Of a DNA stretch of 64,000 nt, positions 1 through 6,476 are shown piece after piece. The translations under genes were made by a program, and so were the position numbers. This stretch comes from Stigmatella ashevillena (lineage in GTDB: Bacteria > Myxococcota > Myxococcia > Myxococcales > Myxococcaceae). The notes below the pieces were generated by a model. It had not been told where the DNA came from, did not search any database, and worked only from the letters and a program-made list of their open reading frames with translations. Location: positions 3,342,425 through 3,406,424 of the forward strand of contig NZ_JAQNDM010000002.1 in NCBI RefSeq assembly GCF_028368975.1, written 5' to 3'. The first letter of the stretch is position 1. Each line of letters begins with the position of its first letter.

Positions 1-8
1 GGCGGGCC

Positions 9-101
9 ATGGGGTCATCGAGTGTGTACTCAAATACGCTACAGTCGAAGGTCCCCTGGGAGTCAATCGGCGACGGAGGAACAGCAGGACGTGGTTCTTG
101 A
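9..101 (+). CDS. Small ORF ahead of radical SAM gene (candidate precursor peptide)
   Basis: A 30-codon frame runs from an ATG near the window edge to a TGA 45 bases before the radical SAM start. The peptide starts MGSSSVYSNTLQSK and ends in a Gly-rich tail (GDGGTAGRGS) after a single Trp. Small peptides directly upstream of radical SAM maturases are often RiPP precursors, but that is inference here. The frame is also open to the window edge, so this could be the C-terminus of a longer upstream gene. No ribosome binding site can be judged because only eight bases precede the ATG. Confidence 0.25.
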   Translation: MGSSSVYSNTLQSKVPWESIGDGGTAGRGS

Positions 102-146
102 CGGCCGCCAGGGTCCTCTTCTTGGATGCAGTGTGGAGAACGGCCC

Positions 147-1187
147 ATGCAGGTTGAGACCATCGTCTGGGACATGACTTATGCGTGTTCCCTGCGCTGC
201 ATCCATTGCTACTCAGAATCTGGGAGGCGGCCAGCAGGAGCGCGGCGGGAGGAGGTGCTGCGGATCGCCGAGGAGATTGCCCGGGTGAAGCCGCGGGACG
301 TGGCGCTCAGTGGGGGAGAGCCCTTCCTGGCCCCGGGATGGGAGGAGGCGGTTCAGTGTCTCCATAGCGCGGGCATCGCGGTGAGCGTGTATGTCAGCGG
401 TTGGCTCATGGACGAGGCCCTCGCGGAAAGGCTTGCGGGCACCATGACCCGGGTGTGCGTGAGTGTGGACGGCGCCCGGGCGAGCACCCACGACGCGATC
501 CGGGGCCGTGAGGGTTCCTTCGAGCGGGCCATGGTGGCGCTGGAGCTGCTCGCGCATCAGAAACGGGAACGCTTGGCCCGTGGGGAGCCCTGTTACTCGC
601 TGGAGGTCGAGATGACCGTCATGCGAAGCAACCTCGCGGAGACGGAGCTCCTGGTCCAGGAGCTGTCCAGACGTTTTCCCGGCCTGGATGGCCTTCGGCT
701 GGGCATGGCGATTCCGGGCGGGTTGGCGGCCGATGAAGACTTCGAGGAGCGCGAGCTGCTCACCGACGCGGAGAGCCTGGCACTCCTGGCCAGCAAGCCC
801 CGGCTGGCCGCATTGGCCTCCTCCGGCGTGCGGGTGGCGGTGACCGACGTGCGGCCACTCTTCGCGCAGCGTGAGCCCGGCGCGCCCCGGCTGCCCATGG
901 CGCACCTGGAGCCAGACGGACAGCTGCGCGCCTTCGAAACGTGCGAGGCCAAAGTGGGCAACGTTCTGGAGGAGCCGTTCGAGGTGCTGTGGGAGCGGGC
1001 GCTCGCGTGGCGGGGCGAGGCCTTCGTGGTGGAGCAGTTCGGCGCCATCCGCTCCCTCCGGGACTGGGCCCGGGCGTCGCGCGCCCTGGATCAGCGCTTT
1101 GGTTCCGCGGAAGACCTGGCCCGCATCGCCCGGCGTCCCCGGCGGACCCTGTCTTCAGGGCCGCCAGGGTCCGGTTACAGCCGGTAA
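147..1187 (+). CDS. Radical SAM protein with short SPASM-like tail
   Basis: The product is about 346 residues. Near the N-terminus it has the CxxxCxxC cluster motif (CSLRCIHC) that binds the 4Fe-4S cluster and S-adenosylmethionine, followed by SGGEP. The C-terminal part has a SPASM/twitch-like stretch (FETCEAKVGNVLEEPF), but only one obvious Cys, so a full auxiliary cluster site is not visible. I chose the ATG at 147 rather than 126 because GGAG lies about 8 bases before it. Family members modify peptides, cofactors or sugars; the substrate is unknown. The 3' end overlaps the convergent outer-membrane gene by 13 bases. Confidence 0.85.
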   Translation: MQVETIVWDMTYACSLRCIHCYSESGRRPAGARREEVLRIAEEIARVKPRDVALSGGEPFLAPGWEEAVQCLHSAGIAVSVYVSGWLMDEALAERLAGTMTRVCVSVDGARASTHDAIRGREGSFERAMVALELLAHQKRERLARGEPCYSLEVEMTVMRSNLAETELLVQELSRRFPGLDGLRLGMAIPGGLAADEDFEERELLTDAESLALLASKPRLAALASSGVRVAVTDVRPLFAQREPGAPRLPMAHLEPDGQLRAFETCEAKVGNVLEEPFEVLWERALAWRGEAFVVEQFGAIRSLRDWARASRALDQRFGSAEDLARIARRPRRTLSSGPPGSGYSR

Positions 1188-2392
1188 GTGCCGGAAAGCG
1201 CCACGGTCACCCCTGCGCCTCCGTAGTTGCCAGGGTTCGAGAGGGGCGGAGTCAGGTGGGCCTTGGAGACTCCATAGAGCGCGCCAACGTCGAAGTTCCA
1301 GCGCGTGAAGCGCACGCCCGCCCCAAGGTGAATGACATGGGACCGGGCCGGTGGCGGTGTGAAGTAGTCCGCCGTCTCCAAGGGCGTGGCGGAGCCCGCG
1401 GTGGTATAGCCCGCGCGCACGAGGAACATCGGTGTCACGGCATACTCCGCCCCGAGCCCGAGCCCGATGACGTTCTTCCACAGAAGCGGCTTCACCTGCC
1501 TCTGCGTCCCCTGTGGCGTCTCCACCGTCGTCACGGACTCCTCGTGGGAGTTCTCGTAGAGCATCATCTTCGCATCGAGCACCAACAGGAGTCTGTCATC
1601 GAAGAGGGAGCACGCCGCCCCTGCTTTGAACCGGTGCGGCGACGCGACGTCCGCCGAGAAGGCCTGCCCTTCGAGTCCTGGAATCTCCAACGTGCCGTCC
1701 ACCGTCGTCTTGATCTTGGACCGGTAGGACAACCCGAGGCGCAGGAACTTCACCGGGCGGTAGGTGAGACCCGCGTGCAGTCCCGCGAAATTGGCCCCGG
1801 AGAGATTCGTCTCTGACAGGACGAAGCCGTCTCCGACCAGCACCGGCACCTTCACCTGTTCCTGGATGTAGGTGATGCGGTAGCCGAGTCCCAGGGACAG
1901 AGTGTCGAGAAGCGCGACGGATACCGCCGGACTGGCCTCAATCGTCGCCACCACGGACGAGAAGTCGAGTCCGCCAAACGTCTGCACATCCTCGAAGGCC
2001 CCTCCGTAGGCCTCCATCGGATAGGCCGCCAGTCCCACCACGATTCGCTCCGTGAGCCGGTAGGAGAACCCCACAAACGGGCTCGGAACGAGCGAGACCT
2101 TCGCGGACACCTCGGTCTCCGGCCCGTCGATGGGTGCACGACCATACGTGATGCCAGGCACCACCGCCGCGACGCTGACGGTGGCATCCATCTTCTGGGT
2201 CCCTTGGAGCAGCGCCGGGTTGTGGTACAGCGACGCCGCGCCGTGGGCGTAGGCCACCCCGGTATCGCCCATCCCGGCCGAGCGGGCATCGTAGATGGCA
2301 ACGGGGTCGATGTTCGCTTGAACAGGCGTGGTGACCGCGAACACCGCTCCCAGGGCACTCGCAAGAAACAGCTCTCTACACTCTCGTCGCAC
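1175..2392 (-). CDS. FadL/OmpP1-family outer membrane protein
   Basis: The 405-residue product starts with a signal peptide ending near VQAN, then has the N-terminal signature of the FadL/TodX family (ARSAGMGDTGVAYAHGAAS followed by NPA). Such proteins form 14-strand beta-barrels that pass hydrophobic molecules such as long-chain fatty acids across the outer membrane. The chain ends in Leu (SGTYRL) after alternating polar/apolar strands. The start is GTG with GAGGAG 8 bases upstream. The specific substrate cannot be read from sequence. Confidence 0.85.
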   Translation of the reverse strand: MRRECRELFLASALGAVFAVTTPVQANIDPVAIYDARSAGMGDTGVAYAHGAASLYHNPALLQGTQKMDATVSVAAVVPGITYGRAPIDGPETEVSAKVSLVPSPFVGFSYRLTERIVVGLAAYPMEAYGGAFEDVQTFGGLDFSSVVATIEASPAVSVALLDTLSLGLGYRITYIQEQVKVPVLVGDGFVLSETNLSGANFAGLHAGLTYRPVKFLRLGLSYRSKIKTTVDGTLEIPGLEGQAFSADVASPHRFKAGAACSLFDDRLLLVLDAKMMLYENSHEESVTTVETPQGTQRQVKPLLWKNVIGLGLGAEYAVTPMFLVRAGYTTAGSATPLETADYFTPPPARSHVIHLGAGVRFTRWNFDVGALYGVSKAHLTPPLSNPGNYGGAGVTVALSGTYRL

Positions 2393-2600
2393 GGCAGACT
2401 CCTCTGAATGCTCAAACGTTGGGGGGTCCGCTCCAAGTTGCGCACATCAAGGATGCCGCTGGGCCTGTTGGCCCCGGACGGGCTGATTATCGACGCCGGC
2501 AAGCACCGTGTCACTCACCTTTTGCGTGATTCATCCGCCGTTCAGCTCCTGTGCTAACACGGGGGGCTTCATTCCACTTCCCCATTCTCCACGGTCTCTC

Positions 2601-2890
2601 ATGAAGACTGCCTTGCTCATTGCCCAGCTTCAAACCCTGTAAGTGATCTGGCGGATCCCCATCTCACCTTTGCCAATGGCTATTATTACTTGACCGGGAC
2701 AACGGGCACGACGATTCACCTGCGCCGCTCCGCAACGGTGAATGGCCTGAAATCCGCACACCTCACACAGGTCTATTCCGCCGCCCAGGGGGCCCCAACC
2801 AGTTGAGATGGGCTCCCGGACTGCACTTTCTGGACGGAATGGTAAGGTGTTCGTCACCTACTCGGCCAGCATGTTCTACACGCCCGATTA
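2601..2890 (+). pseudogene. 5' remnant of a GH43-type glycoside hydrolase gene
   Basis: Three successive frames each read as part of a glycoside hydrolase family 43 N-terminus. From about 2630 the first frame gives NPVSDLADPHLTFANGYYYL and continues to LRRSATVNGLKSA. A second frame from 2809 gives WAPGLHFLDG. A third from 2838 gives NGKVFVTYSAS and stops at 2891. ADP (catalytic base Asp), GYYYL and WAPxLHFLxGK are GH43 landmarks in the right order. An ATG at 2601 may be the old start in yet another frame. The final TAG is made of the TA of the flanking TTA plus the first G of the adjoining repeat, so the gene is cut exactly where the mobile repeat begins. Confidence 0.75.
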
Positions 2891-2988
2891 GGGCCCGCTC
2901 AAAAATGAATTAGCCACTTTTCGCGCCCGAAGGCCGAGTTGCCGAGGGGAGAACGCTTCCCACGGCCAAGTATATTGCGAGCAGGCCC
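2891..2988 (+). repeat. MITE-like repeat, left copy
   Basis: This 98-base unit begins GGGCCCGCTC and ends GAGCAGGCCC, so its termini are inverted repeats with one mismatch. It is flanked on both sides by TTA (2888-2890 and 2989-2991), as expected for a 3-base target duplication. Its inner 31 bases (about 2959-2989) match perfectly the inverted complement of 5991-6021. No transposase is encoded within it. A non-autonomous element mobilised by an IS5-like transposase would fit the TNA-type duplication; that is inference. Confidence 0.7.
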
Positions 2989-3088
2989 TTAAACCAGGGC
3001 ACGCCAAAGCTGCAACGTGGTTTAACTGGATTGTCAAGCGAACCTTGAGACTCAATCGGCTTTTCCACTCAAGCCCGCGATCAATAAT

Positions 3089-3862
3089 ATGCCCAGCACT
3101 CGCTCAGAAAAAGAAGCGCAGGAACTGTTGGAGTCAAATCATTTTTTCGTCGAGAAGATCTCCGAATCAGATCGACGCACAGCAGACTTCTTCGTAAGCA
3201 AAAACAACGACAGCTACTTAATTGAAGTAACCGAAAAAGAACCAGCGAACGCGTTCACTCAGATGATTCAGACGGCGAGCAAGGAGGGTCTTGGGACGCT
3301 TATTCGCGAACTAAATCGGAACAACAGGCTTGATGGGATCATAAAGGAGAAAGTCGATCAACTACGCACAACCGATAGGGAATCCGAATTCAGGCTGTTA
3401 TGGATTGCTGGCCTACATGGCGATGCCGACTTCTTGCGCGACGTGCTCACGCAAACACTGTATGGCATTGCACAACTCTTGGTGTTTCACTCAACGAACC
3501 TGGATGTCCTGAATGCGTCTCCGCCGACACCACGTGCATGCTTTTATTACGACTATTTTTCATTTTACCGACTACCCGATCTCGATGGCGTCATTTTTTC
3601 GGCTCAAGGGCGGAAAACTTTATTTGTAAATCCTTTTGGAGACAAGACATCCGCGTTCCGCAAATCCGAAATGCACGATCTATTTAAAACCATCGGGACT
3701 GTGGCTGATCCCGACACCATCAAAGATCCCTCCGTACTCTTTCTGGGCTTGGATGTAGATCGCTCAGACCAACGTGCAAAGTGGGAGTACATTAAGAAGA
3801 CCTATGGTATACTCACGAGCCGTATGGTGGAGTCTTCTTTCCATGGAGTGCTCCCTTTTTAG
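3089..3862 (+). CDS. AT-rich hypothetical protein, possible PD-(D/E)XK-like nuclease fold
   Basis: The 257-residue product is unrecognised. Residues 30-55 read TADFFVSKNNDSYLIEVTEK: an Asp, a beta-hairpin-like stretch, then IEVxE, which resembles the PD-(D/E)XK nuclease core except that Thr occupies the usual Lys position and Lys follows two residues later. The rest is mixed alpha/beta with no clear motif. Base composition is much more AT-rich than the neighbours and codon choice is different, which supports recent transfer. No Shine-Dalgarno sequence is evident at the ATG. It sits alone inside the repeat-bounded island, upstream of the toxin-immunity pair. Nuclease activity is only a suggestion. 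Confidence 0.7.
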   Translation: MPSTRSEKEAQELLESNHFFVEKISESDRRTADFFVSKNNDSYLIEVTEKEPANAFTQMIQTASKEGLGTLIRELNRNNRLDGIIKEKVDQLRTTDRESEFRLLWIAGLHGDADFLRDVLTQTLYGIAQLLVFHSTNLDVLNASPPTPRACFYYDYFSFYRLPDLDGVIFSAQGRKTLFVNPFGDKTSAFRKSEMHDLFKTIGTVADPDTIKDPSVLFLGLDVDRSDQRAKWEYIKKTYGILTSRMVESSFHGVLPF

Positions 3863-3945
3863 ATCTCAACCCCAATACTGCGGGAAAAACCTCCATAGGA
3901 ATCCTCCAACATCCAAGAACTCCCTGAGAAGAATGCTGACTCTGA

Positions 3946-4125
3946 CCTCTGTACCAGAGCGGTATAAACAAGAAAGTCAGCCTGTCCTACGATCTCTCCT
4001 CAGTCCAGCGCGCCATCCAGAGCGCCCAGTTCCTGACCATCCTTCTCCGGGATTACGGGATGCCCAGTCTTGAATACGCCCAGGCAACGCCGGGGGCCGT
4101 GGCGGACATCCTTACTCCCATCTGA
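3946..4125 (+). pseudogene. Orphan 3' gene fragment, family not recognised
   Basis: The 333-base gap before the toxin gene holds an open stretch of about 59 codons with no start codon. It reads like real protein with an amphipathic helix: YDLSSVQRAIQSAQFLTIL, then LRDYGMPSLEYAQATP, ending ADILTPI and TGA. It is preceded by an in-frame stop at 3943, so it is probably the C-terminal remnant of a decayed gene carried by the island. Nothing else is seen between 3863 and 3945. Function unknown. Confidence 0.4.
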
Positions 4126-4195
4126 TGGGAGAGCGGCCAACGCCTTCTGGTATTGTATGAGTATGTGCTCGTCACGATAACCAGGAGCGTTCCGC

Positions 4196-5545
4196 ATGCG
4201 GCCACGGTGGTGGATTCCCCTTCTGCTGGTACTCCTCACGGGATGCAGCAGCCCCCAGAGAGCGGTGCGCCTAGACACCGGCCGTGGCTCGCCCCTCTTG
4301 TTCACCCCGCGCTCCAGTGCACAGCCAGCGGAACTGAACGAGGACGACTTCGAGCAGGCCATGGAAGCATTGACCCGGGCCGTGCGCCCTTCCTCACGTC
4401 CCCAGCAGGCCGCACGACTGCTGTTCGAGACGGAGCCGCGCAGCGGTTCGTACCTGTACAACCCTCGCACCCGCCGCGTCACCCCTCTGGGACCGAGCGA
4501 ACACCTGGAGAGCGACCCACTCGCAACAGAAGTGGAGTTGACGCGCACCTACTTGCGCTGGTGCGAGCGCACGAACAAGCCCGGCGATTGCCTGCACCTC
4601 CTGATGGAAAACCCCACGGTCACCGGGGATGGACGTTACGCCCTGGCCATGGCTCTGGCCCAAGGCGCCGTGTTGGACGAAATGATGGACGCATACAAGG
4701 ACATGGTCGATCCCCAAGCCATGATGTCGGCGGTTCTTTGGACGTGGACCACGTACATGATCTTGCTCGCGGTGCCCGAGCCCTTCTCGAAGGGTGTGGC
4801 CGCCGTGATGACCGCCACGCTCATTGCCTACGTAGGGGTCGATACGTTTTGGAGCATCATCGTGGGCTTCAAGCGGCTGGTAGAGGAGGCGGAGCGAGCC
4901 ACCACATTTGACGAGCTACGCAAGGCGGGGGGACGCTACGGCAAAGTCATGGGCCGCAATGCGGCGCGTGCGTTCGCCTTATTGGCCACAGCGGCGATTG
5001 GCAACACGGCGACGGGGCTGGCGACGAAGGTTCCGAAGTTCCCCGGCGCCGCGCAAGCGGCGGTGCAGGCCGAGTCGCAAATGGGCATCCGGCTCGCGAC
5101 GGTTGGGGCAGTGGAAACGGTCACCGTGAGCGCCGAGACCGTCACCATCGCGCTCGCACCGGGGGCGGTAGCCATGGCCGCCAACAGCGGGAGCAGCAGT
5201 GCCGCCAAGGCCCGCCCCACCGGAGACAGGGCCTGGGGGTCGTTCAGCGGATTCAAGAAGGCCATGGGCTCGGCAGGTCCTGGGAAGGAATGGCATCACC
5301 TCGTCGAGCAGACGCCGAGCAACGTGAAGCAGTTCGGATCCCACGCCCTCCACAACACCGAGAACATCGTCTCGCTGGACAAGGGCATCCACACCCGAAT
5401 CAGCTCGCTCTACTCGTCTATTCAGAGGGACATCACCGGCTCCGCCACCCTGACCGTGCGGCAGTGGTTGAACACACAGTCTTATAAGGCCCAACGCGAA
5501 TTCGGGCTGCTCGCCATCGAGAAGGTAACAAAGGGGTTCTGGTGA
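4196..5545 (+). CDS. SitA-like polymorphic lipoprotein toxin with C-terminal HNH nuclease domain
   Basis: The 449-residue product begins with a lipoprotein signal (MRPRWWIPLLLVLLTGC, lipid-modified Cys17). A long N-terminal region with two hydrophobic stretches (about 175-225) resembles the conserved delivery half of myxobacterial SitA toxins, probably the SitA5 type from memory. After a low-complexity linker the C-terminal 84 residues carry an HNH-type nuclease signature: WHHLVEQ from residue 366, then HNTENIVSL, then IHTRIS near 398. SitA proteins are known to pass between kin by TraA/TraB outer-membrane exchange and kill siblings lacking the cognate immunity protein. AGGAG lies about 9 bases before the ATG. 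The stop overlaps the next start by 4 bases. Confidence 0.8.
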   Translation: MRPRWWIPLLLVLLTGCSSPQRAVRLDTGRGSPLLFTPRSSAQPAELNEDDFEQAMEALTRAVRPSSRPQQAARLLFETEPRSGSYLYNPRTRRVTPLGPSEHLESDPLATEVELTRTYLRWCERTNKPGDCLHLLMENPTVTGDGRYALAMALAQGAVLDEMMDAYKDMVDPQAMMSAVLWTWTTYMILLAVPEPFSKGVAAVMTATLIAYVGVDTFWSIIVGFKRLVEEAERATTFDELRKAGGRYGKVMGRNAARAFALLATAAIGNTATGLATKVPKFPGAAQAAVQAESQMGIRLATVGAVETVTVSAETVTIALAPGAVAMAANSGSSSAAKARPTGDRAWGSFSGFKKAMGSAGPGKEWHHLVEQTPSNVKQFGSHALHNTENIVSLDKGIHTRISSLYSSIQRDITGSATLTVRQWLNTQSYKAQREFGLLAIEKVTKGFW

Positions 5546-5895
5546 TGAAGCTGGAGGAACTCGTCGAGCAGTTCGCGCAGAACGTGGCCGATCAGACCGA
5601 CGCCATCTGGAGTGGAGACGCCAAGACCGGGAACAAGCACGCCAAGAAGTACGGTGCTGCCTTCGACAAACTCCGCACTCACGGTGATGCCGGGCGCGAC
5701 GCCCTGACCGTGCTGTTCAAGCACCCACGCCTGGACGTACGAGTCATGGCCGCCGCGCACCTGCTCCGCTATCGAACGGCCGAGGCAAAAGCGGTCTTGG
5801 AGGAGGTCGCCAAGGGTGAGGGGCTGATCTCATTCAAAGCAGGGCAGGCGCTGAAGCGGTGGGAGGAAGGTACCTGGGCTCTTGACCCAGAGTAA
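5542..5895 (+). CDS. DUF2019-family immunity protein (SitI-like)
   Basis: The 117-residue product resembles DUF2019: an N-terminal helix (LEELVEQFAQ), a central basic/polar segment, then HEAT-like helices with HPRLDVRVMAAAHLLR. Its ATG overlaps the toxin stop (ATGA), the tight coupling expected of a toxin-immunity pair. It lacks a signal peptide and should act in the cytoplasm, where an HNH nuclease toxin would attack nucleic acid. That it neutralises the upstream toxin is inference from position and family. Confidence 0.75.
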   Translation: MMKLEELVEQFAQNVADQTDAIWSGDAKTGNKHAKKYGAAFDKLRTHGDAGRDALTVLFKHPRLDVRVMAAAHLLRYRTAEAKAVLEEVAKGEGLISFKAGQALKRWEEGTWALDPE

Positions 5896-5991
5896 CCCAC
5901 TCCAGAGGGAGGCCAGCCGCTCCTCAATCCCACATGCACGACACGGCTCAGTGCGGCGGGGCTTCAGAACCGGAGCCAGCTCGAACAGTTA

Positions 5992-6056
5992 GGGCCTGCT
6001 CGCAATATACTTGGCCGTGGGAGGCATTCTCCCCCGGCAAATTTCTGAGCGGGCCC
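5992..6056 (-). repeat. MITE-like repeat, right copy (inverted relative to left copy)
   Basis: This 65-base unit starts GGGCCTGCTC and ends GAGCGGGCCC. It is flanked by TTA at 5989-5991 and 6057-6059. It is the inverted partner of the unit at 2891-2988, sharing 31 identical bases plus similar outer ends, but lacks about 33 bases of the left copy's middle. The two copies bound the 3-kb island with the toxin-immunity pair. Bases 5896-5988 before it hold nothing recognisable. Confidence 0.7.
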
Positions 6057-6059
6057 TTA

Positions 6060-6197
6060 CTGCCTGGGCATGTTCAAGCGGTTAGCAGCGTGGGCAGAGC
6101 TCTCGACGTGCCCAGTTGCTCCACGGAGAACCTGGCGCGGATTCAGCAATACGACTGGCTGAACAATGATTGCCAGAAATGGTGCTTCGAGCCCTGA
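6060..6197 (+). pseudogene. 3' remnant of ricin-type lectin domain (end of the split GH43 gene)
   Basis: Directly after the right repeat one frame reads VSSVGRALDVPSCSTENLAR, continues IQQYDWLNNDCQKWCFEP and stops at 6197. This is the closing repeat of a ricin B-type (CBM13) lectin module: GRALDVP, IQQYDW and QKW are its landmarks. Secreted GH43 enzymes often carry such a module at the C-terminus, and the orientation agrees with the GH43 start at 2601-2890. The two pieces are best read as ends of one former gene. Confidence 0.7.
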
Positions 6198-6255
6198 CCG
6201 CCCACCCCAGCGACCAGGCCATGCCCCTCCAACTCGTCGCCCTCCAGGGGGGCCC

Positions 6256-6284
6256 TTGACGGCAAACCTCTCCACGTGCATCTT
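6256..6284 (+). promoter_or_regulatory. Candidate promoter of the thrS leader
   Basis: TTGACG at 6256 is a good -35 hexamer. A 17-base spacer leads to CATCTT, a poor -10 match. A transcript would begin around 6290, only a few bases before the leader-peptide ATG at 6295. This is a motif match only. Confidence 0.3.
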
Positions 6285-6294
6285 GTTCGTCATC

Positions 6295-6366
6295 ATGAAG
6301 TTCAGCCAGCTCACGACTCGCACGACCACTTCCCGCACCGGCGGGCGAGCGGCTGTGCGCACGTAA
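6295..6366 (+). CDS. Threonine-rich leader peptide for thrS-like gene
   Basis: A 23-codon ORF starts MKFSQLTTRTTTSRT and contains seven Thr codons, five of them within seven positions (ACG ACT CGC ACG ACC ACT). It ends 110 bases before a threonyl-tRNA synthetase gene. Runs of the cognate amino acid in a small upstream ORF are the hallmark of ribosome-mediated attenuation of biosynthetic and synthetase genes. Downstream, 6413-6424 can pair either with the leader's 3' end (GTGCGC, 6355-6360) or with CGCGCGG (6373-6379), giving mutually exclusive structures. No clear Shine-Dalgarno is seen, and the mRNA may be nearly leaderless. Confidence 0.55.
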   Translation: MKFSQLTTRTTTSRTGGRAAVRT

Positions 6367-6439
6367 GCTGAGCGCGCGGACACCGCAGCCCCGCCGGGAA
6401 ATCCGGACTGGGGCGCACCGCGCGAATCGCTTCCTCCCC

Positions 6440-6470
6440 TCTCCGGACCGGCTTTCACCGAACACGGAGA
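6440..6470 (+). promoter_or_regulatory. Hairpin covering the thrS-like ribosome binding site
   Basis: TCTCCG (6440-6445) is perfectly complementary to CGGAGA (6465-6470), which contains the GGAG Shine-Dalgarno of the gene starting at 6477. Pairing would hide the ribosome binding site. Together with the Thr-rich leader this suggests translational or mixed attenuation. No U-tract follows any of the stems, so a simple intrinsic terminator is not visible. Confidence 0.35.
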
Positions 6471-6476
6471 ACGGAC

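Noticed and set aside
2630-2857. 75-codon minus-strand frame over the GH43 remnant
   Set aside because: The plus strand reads clear GH43 motifs in the same place; this frame has no signature.
5934-6197. 87-codon ORF read as a complete small gene
   Set aside because: Its first half is the MITE-like repeat and spacer; only the last 45 codons carry protein signal, the ricin-lectin remnant.
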